DNA of 39,121 bases from a virus. Made by a program: the position numbers and the translations under genes. Positions 1 through 7,782 of this stretch are shown here, piece by piece. Numbering within the stretch: the stretch's first letter is position 1; the number at the start of each line of letters is the position of its first letter. The notes beneath the pieces were generated by a model that worked only from the letters and a program-made list of their open reading frames with translations, was not told the origin of the DNA and did no database searches. Location of the stretch: IMG/VR virus record IMGVR_UViG_3300044800_000163, positions 1-39,121 of that record. One strand, given 5' to 3'.

Positions 1-117
1 ATTACAGACAATCTCACCTGCCTGTAATTTGTCAAAATTTGTGAACGTTGGTTTCACCCAAGCCGCGAATGAGATACCTTCAGATTGGCGACCACAAAAT
101 CTACATTGGCCTAGCAT
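1..117 (-). CDS. csf1: Csf1 N-terminus, second copy, cut by window edge
   Basis: The minus strand encodes residues 1-39 of the same zinc-finger Csf1 protein found complete at 35107-35904, and runs off the left edge. It contains the first pair of zinc-finger cysteines (C5, C8) and C38. The start codon at 117 is preceded by AGGA at a normal distance. Upstream lies a perfect hairpin (128-151) and the holin-like gene. If the phage is circular, this and the right-hand copy are one and the same gene, seen twice; if not, this is a second csf1 or a fragment of one. Confidence 0.75.
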   Translation of the reverse strand, partial: MLGQCRFCGRQSEGISFAAWVKPTFTNFDKLQAGEIVCN

Positions 118-127
118 ATTTCATCCT
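1..127. repeat. 127-bp exact direct repeat (left copy), 5' end of csf1
   Basis: This block is identical, base for base, to 35788-35914 and in the same orientation. It covers the first 39 codons of csf1 (minus strand) and 10 bases upstream. The two copies part immediately after base 127: this copy continues into a hairpin and the phage lysis genes, the other into a glycosyltransferase gene. A repeat of exactly 127 bp at the very edge of the sequence is what a de Bruijn assembly built with k=127 would leave at an unresolved branch. The simplest inference is that the phage also exists as a circle of 35,787 bp in which csf1 follows the holin region. Confidence 0.9.
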
Positions 128-160
128 GAGCCTCCTAAATTTAGGAGGCTCTTTTCTTAT
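128..160 (+). terminator. Perfect hairpin with T-tract between holin and csf1 copy
   Basis: Bases 128-151 form a perfect 24-bp palindrome with arms GAGCCTCCTAAA / TTTAGGAGGCTC, followed on the plus strand by TTTTCTTATTTT. That is a classical intrinsic terminator for plus-strand transcription. For the minus strand, where all neighbouring genes lie, no T-tract follows; instead the hairpin runs straight into the csf1 ribosome binding region. It could therefore act as a weak bidirectional terminator or as an mRNA structure ahead of csf1. Confidence 0.7.
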
Positions 161-172
161 TTTCCGGTCACT

Positions 173-478
173 TTATGGGGTTGTTGGTTTCGTCAGGACG
201 TGGATGCCCTGGTTTATGGCGACCGCTGTCAGCAGCATATACACCAGCGATCGGGCGCCCTCAGCATTGCAGGTTATCCCCAGGCTCAGCCATCCTGTAC
301 AGGATATCCCGAAGATCGCGCAGGTGGTGATCAGCAGCAGTACGGCCATGATGCCGCGCTTCTGGCCATCACTGAACTTGTCATACCAGGGCTTGAGCCT
401 GGGCAGCCAGTCGAACAGGACGGCCAGCAGGGCTGCAACGATGACGATTATCAGGTTGGGGGTAAGGGTTAGGTTCAT
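173..478 (-). CDS. Holin-like small membrane protein
   Basis: The 101-residue product has three hydrophobic stretches (about residues 9-27, 41-57 and 73-92) separated by short charged loops, the usual build of a class I holin. The start at 478 is chosen because AAAGGAG precedes it at normal spacing; the longer upstream reading frame has no ribosome site. It is the last gene of the late operon, downstream of a one-membrane-segment protein and a GH25-type lysin, so a role in membrane permeabilisation at lysis is likely. No sequence motif proves holin function. Confidence 0.6.
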   Translation of the reverse strand: MNLTLTPNLIIVIVAALLAVLFDWLPRLKPWYDKFSDGQKRGIMAVLLLITTCAIFGISCTGWLSLGITCNAEGARSLVYMLLTAVAINQGIHVLTKPTTP

Positions 479-519
479 GCTATTTCTCCTTTCTAAATCC
501 GGGTTGCCCCGGTTGATCG

Positions 520-918
520 TTATCTGGGAATAAGTCTCGCCAAAACTACGGCTATCGTAATGGTTTGAATAATAACCAGGACGGCTGTAATCACCGATGA
601 AACTTGCCCTTTCCACCATTTACGAGCCTCCTTCTTGCGATCCTCAGTTTCCTTTTCTCGTACTTGTGTTTCCGCTAATCGTGCTTGTGTCTCTAATTTT
701 CGCACCTCGATCATCTCTTCGATCATTTGTACGTTACTCGCAATGTCGCGGATGTTTGCCTCGGTCAGTTCACGCAACCCTGGTTTGCTGTTCCCGAATA
801 CAAGTTCGGCAATCTGGAGTTGATCTTTTGTTATCTCCGCCACCTGCTGGGTAAGGGTGGCAAAGTTCCCGGCACACTCGGGGAGAAGACCGTGGGGTAA
901 GGTTTTTTTCGGTGTCAT
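520..918 (-). CDS. Coiled-coil protein with C-terminal membrane anchor
   Basis: The 132-residue protein has a central charged helix rich in E, K and R (about residues 60-105) and one C-terminal membrane segment (about 108-128). This resembles XhlA/hemolysin-type phage lysis accessory proteins, which bind the membrane and help the holin or endolysin. It lies between the lysin and the holin-like gene. The start at 918 follows AGGAG at good spacing. The assignment rests on topology and context only. Confidence 0.5.
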   Translation of the reverse strand: MTPKKTLPHGLLPECAGNFATLTQQVAEITKDQLQIAELVFGNSKPGLRELTEANIRDIASNVQMIEEMIEVRKLETQARLAETQVREKETEDRKKEARKWWKGQVSSVITAVLVIIQTITIAVVLARLIPR

Positions 919-929
919 GACGTTTGCTC

Positions 930-1973
930 CTATGCTTTCGTCAAAAATGCCTTCCAGGCCCAGCCTCCCGCCGGGAAACCTGCCTGCGGCGGGACACCTG
1001 TCAGCGGTAAGAAGTGCGCGTACCATATCTGTGAAGTCATATCGTTCACGACGATCTTTGTCCCTTCCATAAGCAAACCGATATTCTTGCCCCCTACGGT
1101 TTCGTATACATTCAAGTTGTAACCTTTATTCACCTGGTAGGTGTTTGGCGGCACGACCGGAGGCACAACTGGGGGCACGACCGGGGGCGCAACCGGCGGG
1201 ACGATCACCGGCCATGCCTGCCCGCAGGTTGGGCAGATGGCGGGGTAAGTGGGGACTGGAACGGGAACGGGAACTCCAAGAGAGCCAATAAATACCTGTG
1301 TGAACTCCGATATGTCCAGTGTTCTGCGCACGTTCGTGTCGGTATAGACTCCGGGCAGGAGGCACCTGTCTCCGGTGAATTGATGCCCTACCACGTTTGT
1401 CTGCCCCGGCGCAATGATGATTTCGTAGTTTGGCAGCCAGGTGGATTTCAAAACTTCCCAGGTCATTTGTGTGGCGGTCGCTGGCTGGCGTCCGTAGTGT
1501 GCTATCCAGGCCGGGTACTTGTTTAGCCACAGGTTCATGTCTGGCGCCCATTCGTCTATATAGTTTTTGTTCGTGTAAACCCCCGACTTCGGAAAGCGCG
1601 AGAATAATTGCGCGGTGAACATGCGATTCTTTTCCGAGCGTACTTTCGCATCCATCACCACGCCGTGAGCTTCGAGATCTGCCCATGCGAATTTTACCGG
1701 ATAACCCTGCATCTGATCCACGAACCAGTTGGCCTCAACGGCGGGGTCTTTGTCCGGGTAGTAGTAGTAATACGTTTGCAATATCAGACTGCTTGCCGCG
1801 ACTTGATCCAGGATGCGTTTCGAGTTGTCGTTCAGCTCGAATAACCCGCTGGGTAGAAACATTTTGTACAGCCCAATGATGACCGAGACAACCCCACCAT
1901 CAATCAGTTCCTGGATGTTCAGGTGATCGTCCCACATGCTCACATCAATCACGAGCGGGCCTGATATTTTCAT
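930..1973 (-). CDS. GH25-like endolysin (muramidase)
   Basis: The 347-residue protein begins with a glycoside hydrolase family 25-type fold: the opening strand VIDVS (Asp10) and the strand WADLEAHG (Asp99, Glu101) carry the acidic residues expected of this muramidase family. A proline- and valine-rich linker with a CPTCG motif (about residues 235-270) joins it to a C-terminal SH3-like segment (about 275-347), a typical wall-binding part. It should cleave the glycan of host peptidoglycan at the end of infection. The start at 1973 follows GAGGAAT and is 2 bases after the stop of the upstream tail gene. The family call is good, the exact bond inferred. Confidence 0.75.
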   Translation of the reverse strand: MKISGPLVIDVSMWDDHLNIQELIDGGVVSVIIGLYKMFLPSGLFELNDNSKRILDQVAASSLILQTYYYYYPDKDPAVEANWFVDQMQGYPVKFAWADLEAHGVVMDAKVRSEKNRMFTAQLFSRFPKSGVYTNKNYIDEWAPDMNLWLNKYPAWIAHYGRQPATATQMTWEVLKSTWLPNYEIIIAPGQTNVVGHQFTGDRCLLPGVYTDTNVRRTLDISEFTQVFIGSLGVPVPVPVPTYPAICPTCGQAWPVIVPPVAPPVVPPVVPPVVPPNTYQVNKGYNLNVYETVGGKNIGLLMEGTKIVVNDMTSQIWYAHFLPLTGVPPQAGFPAGGWAWKAFLTKA

Positions 1974-1975
1974 AG

Positions 1976-2815
1976 TTATTCCTCGACCTCCGCCGCCACC
2001 ATCAGCCATTCCACGTCCAGCCGGTTGCCCGGGCTGAGGGTATGTTTACGGCCGTTGATGAAATAATCTCCATTGATCCCGGTTTGTGTTTCCGTAATGT
2101 GCCAGCGGCTGGAGATATTCCCCAGCATGGCCGCCGTCATCAGGCCGTCCGATTTGTTGGCGTGAAATTTCACCCGGATGGGCGGTTTGGTATGGCCGCT
2201 GGTCATGGCCTGCAGTAAGTTGGCGATGTCGTCGGCGATCTGCGGGTCGTTCTGATAGGGCATATCGAAACTCTGGACCCGCAGCCCGCCCGTTCCCACA
2301 GAAACAGTATAGGGATTGTATGGATAGATGCCCAGGCCGCGCAGTTGGAACAGGTTCAGATATCCGGCTGCACCGTTGTTCTTGACGTGGATATCACTCG
2401 AATTGGCGCCAGTTCGCACCATTGTCACTGCCAGGAAGGTGTTCAAATCCTCGGTGGTCCCATCATTCACGCTGCCGAACTTGTAATCGGTGCTGATCAC
2501 CGGGGGGATGATATCCCTCCCGGAGATGCGGTTGCCGCTGACTTGTTCGACGTAATACAGGCTGAAGGATTGCTCTTCTCCCGGGCCCAGGGCTAAGTGG
2601 CTGTTCAGTGTTGCCAGGATCACTCCATTGGGATATTGGTCTATGGTGTCCACCCGCCGCGGCGTGATCTGTACCTGGAACACATCGAATACCTGCCCGG
2701 CGTCATCGAGCACTTCCACATCCTCCATCACGTCTTCGAGCGTTCCCAGGACGGTCTCATTGTTGTCTCTTGCGTTGCGACGCTCGAACTTCAACGTTCC
2801 ACCACCAACAGACAT
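1976..2815 (-). CDS. Tail tip protein, C-terminal part of split gene
   Basis: The 279-residue protein has no recognised domain of its own. Its opening segment (GGTLKFERR) looks like the internal 'G-x-L-x-F-E-x-R' segment of distal tail proteins. It is in the same frame as the gene before it (2828-4087), separated by one TGA and four codons. A GGAGA ribosome site inside that gap allows separate translation. It may therefore be the second half of an ancestral single tail protein, now split, or made partly as a read-through fusion. It lies between tape measure and lysin, the usual place of baseplate or tail-fibre proteins. Confidence 0.55.
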   Translation of the reverse strand: MSVGGGTLKFERRNARDNNETVLGTLEDVMEDVEVLDDAGQVFDVFQVQITPRRVDTIDQYPNGVILATLNSHLALGPGEEQSFSLYYVEQVSGNRISGRDIIPPVISTDYKFGSVNDGTTEDLNTFLAVTMVRTGANSSDIHVKNNGAAGYLNLFQLRGLGIYPYNPYTVSVGTGGLRVQSFDMPYQNDPQIADDIANLLQAMTSGHTKPPIRVKFHANKSDGLMTAAMLGNISSRWHITETQTGINGDYFINGRKHTLSPGNRLDVEWLMVAAEVEE

Positions 2816-2827
2816 CTCATCTCTCCA

Positions 2828-4087
2828 TCAATTCAGTACGTAAATGCGTCCATATTCCGAGCGGGCGATCTTCGCCAGGACGGAATATACCGAGTCTTTG
2901 CTCACGTCGTCGGTGTCGAAGGCGCTCACAAAGGTGCTGTCGCCGGTATCGAAATCAATATCCTCCGGTTGGAGGGTGACCGCCGCCAGCAGGGTGGTGA
3001 GCAGTTGGTCGCCTGTCTGGTTGGTCTGCACGCCGATCGGCGGGAGCGGGATGTTCATCATCAGGTCCAGCCAATCCATGGCCTGGCAGCGGGTGATGGC
3101 TGCCCCGAACACACCCGCGCTGGGGATGGGCTTTTTCAGCCAGTAGAAACATTGAACAAACAGGGTGTTGTTGTAATATTCGCTGAAACGCACCCGGATG
3201 TTCTTTTTGAACCCGTCCCGGCAGTTGGTATGCCCCGGCGAGTAGTATCCGGCCCTGCCGGCGCTGTTGGCCGCGGAATTGTCGAACACCCAGGAGATCG
3301 AGCCCGGGTTGGCGATCAGGTCCACCATCGACGTGGAGCGGATCCCGTCCGTGAATTCGATCGGGCCGTCCATCAGGCTCACATCCTCGGTGCAGTCGGT
3401 CCAGCCGGCGTAGGCCTCTGTCGGGGGCGTGAAGTTGGCCGTCCATTGGGCAAAGCCCTTGGATATCCTGAACTCGTCAATCCATCCGTTGAGATTGGCA
3501 CCAATAAAGGCACTACCAGTTACAGTTACGTTCGCCAGGGTATAGGATGTAGTGTCTGTTGTACCAATTTGCTGACCATCCACAAACATTCTGGTGTTGT
3601 TTCCGCTGCGTGTTAATGCTATATGGTACCAAGTGTCCACTTCACATGAATCCATCGGACAACTAATATCAACATACATTACTCCTGTTGACCAGGATGT
3701 CAGATGCCATACATACGAATCATCAGTATGCTCTATGGCAAAACCAATTAAGTTAACTAAACTATCGGTATGCAGATATATAAGAGCGCTTTCCGGTAAC
3801 ACAGAAAACTTCACCCGAAAGTCAATTGTAAAATCGCCAGACCCAAAGTGGAAATTAGAATGGTCGGGTGTGGAGATATAGTCACCTGTGGCAGGATTAA
3901 ATAAGCCAGATTCACCGAACACACTTTCAGCAGTATCTATTTGCGCACTACCTTGCGCCGTCCAGATCTTGCCTGAATCGTCGATGAACGTGGTGGACGC
4001 ATCTGCTCCGTCAAAATGCAGCAGCGTATTTATATACGCGCTGCCCGGGTCCAGTTCCAGCTCCAGTTTCCAGGTGATGGTCTCCAC
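2828..4087 (-). CDS. Distal tail protein with inserted LamG-like lectin domain
   Basis: The 419-residue product sits directly after the tape measure gene, the position of the distal tail or tail-tip protein. Residues about 20-210 look like a laminin-G/concanavalin-type beta-sandwich (the opening LLHFDGADAST, then GSGDFTIDFRVKF, DTWYHIALTRSGN and WIDEFRISKG), a fold that binds sugars. The DNA of this part (about 3480-4030) is clearly richer in A and T than its flanks, so the domain was probably acquired. The flanking parts look like ordinary tail structural protein. It likely contributes to host recognition. An in-frame TGA separates it from the next gene. Confidence 0.65.
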   Translation of the reverse strand: METITWKLELELDPGSAYINTLLHFDGADASTTFIDDSGKIWTAQGSAQIDTAESVFGESGLFNPATGDYISTPDHSNFHFGSGDFTIDFRVKFSVLPESALIYLHTDSLVNLIGFAIEHTDDSYVWHLTSWSTGVMYVDISCPMDSCEVDTWYHIALTRSGNNTRMFVDGQQIGTTDTTSYTLANVTVTGSAFIGANLNGWIDEFRISKGFAQWTANFTPPTEAYAGWTDCTEDVSLMDGPIEFTDGIRSTSMVDLIANPGSISWVFDNSAANSAGRAGYYSPGHTNCRDGFKKNIRVRFSEYYNNTLFVQCFYWLKKPIPSAGVFGAAITRCQAMDWLDLMMNIPLPPIGVQTNQTGDQLLTTLLAAVTLQPEDIDFDTGDSTFVSAFDTDDVSKDSVYSVLAKIARSEYGRIYVLN

Positions 4088-4088
4088 T

Positions 4089-5786
4089 TTATCTCCGCTT
4101 CTGGATCTCGGCCGCCAGCACGGATGGCAGGGCTTCGAGGGAGTTCTGGATGGAGTTTAGTTTGGTTCCCAGCGCGGCAATGGCCTGCTCCAGGGCCGCC
4201 GTCGACGAACCGCCGCCGAGCATGTTATTTGCCTGCTGGTTGGAATAGACCATTGCCCCGCCACCCGGTAGGGCCTGCACCAGTTCTTCATAGCCTGTGC
4301 GGCGCCCGGGCATGTCGCCTACAATCCCCAATCCGCCCATCGGGATAAATCCGCCGGCAGCATGACCGCTGACATTAGTTTGATAACCAGGTGTTGCAGA
4401 ATAACCGCCGGTATTTGGGTTGTTATAAACGGCTGCCGCTCCACCTTTAACTGCCGTAGGATTTGCAAGAGTCCAACCGCCCCCTCCAACAGCAGCGGCG
4501 GCAGCGGCATTCGCGTTCATACTGCCTAGATCTATGGTCATCATCTGGATAACAAAATCAATAGAAATTCCCGCTGCCAGGTATTTTTTTACTTTATCGA
4601 ACTCGGCCTCAATTTGCACAAATTGAGCAATAGCGGCGGGAGAAATCTGGCCGGTAGCCTCCAAAAATCCTTCCCAGACTTGCGCACCCTCAGCTCCCAG
4701 TCCTTGCACCTGGTCACCCAGCCATTTAAGGGTTTCATCAGTGCGGTCTGCGGCTGTTTTCGCGTTCGTATATTGGGTTTCCCAACTGGTCTGGTCTTCA
4801 ACGTCCTTTTGAAGTTGCTTCAATTCATCATCCGTAAGTTGTAGACTTGTATCTAAAGTCGTACCATATGCGACAGCGGCCTGCCTGGCTGCCAGCAAAC
4901 TGGTTGCAACTTGGTGACCAGTTTGCTCAAATTTGACAAGTTCGTAATTTGCTTCGGTCACGTCTTTTCCAATATTTGCTATGTCCTGACCTGTTGCCAG
5001 TAAGGCAATGGTCACTTGGGGATCATTACTAAAATCAAGCCATTGTTTCTGGTAGTCGGCAAAGCTTGTGGAGTTACGCAATATTTTTTCCTGGACTTGG
5101 TTCAATCCTTTTACAAGATCTCCTCCGCTGGCGAAATTTGCTGCTTCTTCAAGTACCTTTATTACAATCGGCAGGGTGAGTGTTCCGGCATGAAGTTTCA
5201 ATCCTTCCCAGGTATCTGATACGTCATTGATCTCGTCTTTGTATTTCTGTACCTGCCCGATGGTGGCGTCAGAAATGACCAGGTTCTTGTTCACCTCTTC
5301 CAGCCGGGCGGCGATATCGCCGGTCTCGAAGAACTTTTGCAGGGTCAGCCCGCCTTTCCCAAATTCCTTCACCAGGAACTGCGTGCGCTCCATGCCCGGG
5401 TTCAGGGCATCGTATTGTGCCTGCATAGCCTCCAGGGAGGCGATGGTCGGTTCGAAGCCGTTCTTCTCGGCAAACTTGAAGGCCGTCTCCACGTCGCCGG
5501 CGGAGATCCCCAGGTCCTTCAGCACCACCAGCAGGCGGCTGCTGTCCTCGGCGGTCATGCCGGTCTCGTTCCTGAATTTCTCCGTTTCGGTGGTCGCCTT
5601 GACCAGTTCCCCCACCGTCGCCTGGAGGCCCTTGTCGATGGCGTAATAGGCTGCGGTAACCGAACCCGCAATGGCAATGCCGGCGGTCATGGCGTTCTTG
5701 ATGTCCACCAGGCCCTTGACGGTCTCGCTATCCGCCCCGCCCTGTTTCAGCAACTTGATGATGATGTTGAAAACCTTGTCAGCCAT
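4089..5786 (-). CDS. Tail tape measure protein
   Basis: The 565-residue protein is largely helical with a hydrophobic segment near the N-terminus (about residues 35-50, alanine-rich) and a glycine-rich C-terminal part. It follows the tail chaperone pair with the -1 frameshift signal, which is the invariant position of the tape measure gene in siphophages. It sets tail length and is ejected with the DNA. At about 0.15 nm per residue it predicts a short tail of some 85 nm. The start at 5786 has only an A/G-rich leader derived from the adjacent repeat element. Confidence 0.8.
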   Translation of the reverse strand: MADKVFNIIIKLLKQGGADSETVKGLVDIKNAMTAGIAIAGSVTAAYYAIDKGLQATVGELVKATTETEKFRNETGMTAEDSSRLLVVLKDLGISAGDVETAFKFAEKNGFEPTIASLEAMQAQYDALNPGMERTQFLVKEFGKGGLTLQKFFETGDIAARLEEVNKNLVISDATIGQVQKYKDEINDVSDTWEGLKLHAGTLTLPIVIKVLEEAANFASGGDLVKGLNQVQEKILRNSTSFADYQKQWLDFSNDPQVTIALLATGQDIANIGKDVTEANYELVKFEQTGHQVATSLLAARQAAVAYGTTLDTSLQLTDDELKQLQKDVEDQTSWETQYTNAKTAADRTDETLKWLGDQVQGLGAEGAQVWEGFLEATGQISPAAIAQFVQIEAEFDKVKKYLAAGISIDFVIQMMTIDLGSMNANAAAAAAVGGGGWTLANPTAVKGGAAAVYNNPNTGGYSATPGYQTNVSGHAAGGFIPMGGLGIVGDMPGRRTGYEELVQALPGGGAMVYSNQQANNMLGGGSSTAALEQAIAALGTKLNSIQNSLEALPSVLAAEIQKRR

Positions 5787-5808
5787 ATTTTTTTCTTCTT
5801 TTTTTTCT

Positions 5809-5887
5809 CCCCCTCTCCAAATCCGCAGGATTTGGGGAGGGGCCGGGGGTGGGGTGGGAGGGGCCGGGGGGTGGGGCGGGAGGGGTC
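5809..5887. repeat. C/G-rich palindromic element, copy 1
   Basis: The core is CTCCAAATCC-gca-GGATTTGG, followed on the plus strand by runs of G (GGGGAGGGG, GGGGGTGGGG and so on). It lies in the 5' leader of the tape measure gene. It belongs to a family with eight other copies in the window (7668, 8008, 12136, 13032, 15965, 17119, 19697 and, degenerate, 24768). Confidence 0.9.
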
Positions 5888-6622
5888 AGTGCTTGGTGTT
5901 ATAGGCCGGGTGGTTGGCCCGCCAGTTTGCCAGGCGCCGCTCGATGATCGCATTCGCTTTCGTGGCCGATTCGACCTTTGTGGTGATCGCCTTCGCCCCT
6001 TCCAGCCATTCGTCGGGCAGGTCGTATACCTGCCAGGGCGCGATCACCGGGCCGCCCGCGGCGGTATTGATGTGCCGGGCTATATAGTAGGCTGCGAGGA
6101 CGGGGTCGCCGGTCGAACCGCTGCAGGCGATTTCTCCGACGGACCCCGCCAGCCTTTTTTTACATCTTCCCGGTGCTTCTCGATCAACGCCCAGGAGCTG
6201 ATGCACAGCCACTCGTAGAACTGTGGGTTCTTGTTGTTGATCACCTCCAGTTCGTCGGCCGTCCAGTGCGTTGCGGCGTCCGGCGCCTGGGACCACTGCC
6301 GGGCATACCAGCCATACAGCGACCGGCGGTGGTTCTCCGTGGCGATCTTGAAGTGATCGTCCTGCGTATGTTTCGCCTGGACCTGGAGCCAGCCCAGCAG
6401 CCGGAAAACCAGTGTGACCTTTTTCTCCGGCTTCTCGCCCGGTTTGGCGGCCAGTTTGTTCAACACCTGGCTGAAGTCCCGGTTGAGGCTGTCGAACTCC
6501 ATCAGCACCGAGCGGGGCGGGTCCACCCATACCTGGAGGCCCACCCCGGCCAGCGTCGGCTCTTCCGGGGCGTATTCCTGCAGCGGCAGGAAACGTGTCA
6601 CTTTCGGGATGGTGAATTGCAC
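5886..6622 (-). CDS. Tail assembly chaperone, frameshifted long form (gpGT-like)
   Basis: This is the fusion product predicted when ribosomes slip back by one base on the seven-A run at 6161-6155 within the shorter chaperone gene. After the slip the reading frame continues for about 89 more residues (starting RLAGSVGEIA) to a stop at 5886, next to the tape measure gene. A gpG/gpGT pair made by -1 frameshifting is a conserved trait of long-tailed phages; the long form binds the tape measure protein during tail assembly. The coordinates span both frames, so a plain translation will not read through. Confidence 0.75.
6080..6622 (-). CDS. Tail assembly chaperone, short form (gpG-like)
   Basis: The 180-residue product follows the major tail protein and precedes the tape measure gene, the place of the tail assembly chaperone. 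It is charged and helical in its second half, with no enzyme motif. The proposed start is a GTG at 6622, four bases after the stop of the major tail gene; an in-frame ATG at 6652 would overlap that gene and has no better ribosome site. Codon 154 begins the slippery run that gives the longer gpGT-like form. Confidence 0.7.
   Translation of the reverse strand: MQFTIPKVTRFLPLQEYAPEEPTLAGVGLQVWVDPPRSVLMEFDSLNRDFSQVLNKLAAKPGEKPEKKVTLVFRLLGWLQVQAKHTQDDHFKIATENHRRSLYGWYARQWSQAPDAATHWTADELEVINNKNPQFYEWLCISSWALIEKHREDVKKGWRGPSEKSPAAVRPATPSSQPTI
6155..6161 (-). other. -1 ribosomal frameshift site A_AAA_AAA
   Basis: On the minus strand the sequence reads GTA AAA AAA GGC in the zero frame. Seven consecutive A residues make a perfect X_XXY_YYZ-type slippery heptamer, and the -1 frame downstream is open for about 89 codons, ending just before the tape measure gene. 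The position between major tail protein and tape measure matches the known G/GT frameshift of siphophages. Confidence 0.75.
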
Positions 6623-6623
6623 G

Positions 6624-7625
6624 TTATACCGTGGCCTTGTTGGTGACCACATCCACCGCCAGCATGGCTGCCCCGGTCACGCCGTACAACCCGTGGAACA
6701 GCGCCACGTGCAGGTTGTTGCCGTCCTTCTCGGAGCCCATCGGCTGGATGTCTTCGAACACGCCCCACAGACTGACTGTCAGCGAATGAGCCGCTCCGGT
6801 GCCGATCACCGATCCGGTGTTCTTCAACTGGATCGCGTAGGGCGTCCTGGCCTGCATGCCGGTATACAGCGCGTTGGCGTCCGAGTTGCCCTCGAGCGTC
6901 AGTTTCAGCATGGCATCGATATAACTTTCGCCGTGCGCGTCAAACGTCAGGGCGTTCCCGTGGAACTTGGGGTGCAGACCGGTGATGATCTCCAGGCTGA
7001 AGTCGCGCAGCAGGCCGGTCTTGATGGTGCCGCCCTTGCCGGACCAGCTGGTGTCGATGTAGAGGGCGGTCTTGTTGGCCACCATCGGCTCGATGGTCGG
7101 GATGGTCGCCGCCCCACTGAATGTGGTGGGGGTGATCGACTTGGCGAAGCATTCTGCGCTGATCTTGATCGCCTGGTTCTGGCCCATCCCTCCGGCGATG
7201 GTGATCTTCTTGGCCATCACATAGCTCAACAGGTAGGCCTGCACGTCGTCGCCGATCTCGAAGGTCATCGAATCCGGCACATTACTGGCAGTCACCGATG
7301 GCGTGAACGGCCAGATGTAGTCGCTCTGTCCCGTTTTTCCCACCACCGCGGTGATGTCGCCCTTCAGCGCCATGCTGAACAGCATCGGCAGCGCCTGGAA
7401 GTAGCCATCGTCCAGGTTCAGCGTGAACCCGTCCACCAGCTGCTGGTACAGGTGCGGCTCGGAAGCCTTGACATTCACCGCCAGGTTGTAGGACGGGAAG
7501 ACGTAGGCGCGGTCGCTCGGAACCGCCGCGTCGCCCAGGAACATGCTGGTACATGTCACCGGCGTGCCTTTGGTGGTCTTCAATTCCTTGGCATATTGGA
7601 CCTTCTTGAACATTCTTTCGCCCAT
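6624..7625 (-). CDS. Major tail tube protein
   Basis: The 333-residue protein is rich in beta-strand-like segments and small residues, with no enzyme motif. It lies after the neck genes and before the chaperone pair, where the major tail protein is found in siphophages. It should polymerise into the tail tube. AAGGAG precedes the start at 7625 at good spacing. Its length is at the high end for tube proteins, so an extra surface domain is possible. The call rests mainly on gene order. Confidence 0.7.
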   Translation of the reverse strand: MGERMFKKVQYAKELKTTKGTPVTCTSMFLGDAAVPSDRAYVFPSYNLAVNVKASEPHLYQQLVDGFTLNLDDGYFQALPMLFSMALKGDITAVVGKTGQSDYIWPFTPSVTASNVPDSMTFEIGDDVQAYLLSYVMAKKITIAGGMGQNQAIKISAECFAKSITPTTFSGAATIPTIEPMVANKTALYIDTSWSGKGGTIKTGLLRDFSLEIITGLHPKFHGNALTFDAHGESYIDAMLKLTLEGNSDANALYTGMQARTPYAIQLKNTGSVIGTGAAHSLTVSLWGVFEDIQPMGSEKDGNNLHVALFHGLYGVTGAAMLAVDVVTNKATV

Positions 7626-7667
7626 AGTATTTACTCCTTATCTTTTTCTTCCCTCTCCTCCTTCTCT

Positions 7668-7782
7668 TTTCCCCCTCTCCTTCTCTCTCTTTTCCCCTTC
7701 TCCAAATCCGCAGGATTTGGGGAGGGGTTGGGAGTGGGGCGGGAGGGGTTGGGGGTGGGGCGGGGAGGGTTTGGGGGTGGGA
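7668..7782. repeat. C/G-rich palindromic element, copy 2
   Basis: The same palindrome core as copy 1 (CTCCAAATCC-gca-GGATTTGG) is followed by three G-rich runs, the longest tail of any copy. A C/T-rich stretch on the plus strand precedes it. It fills the gap between the 68-residue gene and the major tail gene, upstream of the latter's ribosome site. Confidence 0.9.

Noticed and set aside
1-127. Repeat considered as a true terminal redundancy of a linear phage genome
   Set aside because: The second copy is not at the other end but 3.2 kb inside, followed by host-like genes, and its length equals a common assembly k-mer.
2597-3616. Long plus-strand open frame of 339 codons
   Set aside because: It is the complement of the tail-tip genes, has no ribosome site, and its composition is that of antisense reading in GC-rich coding DNA.
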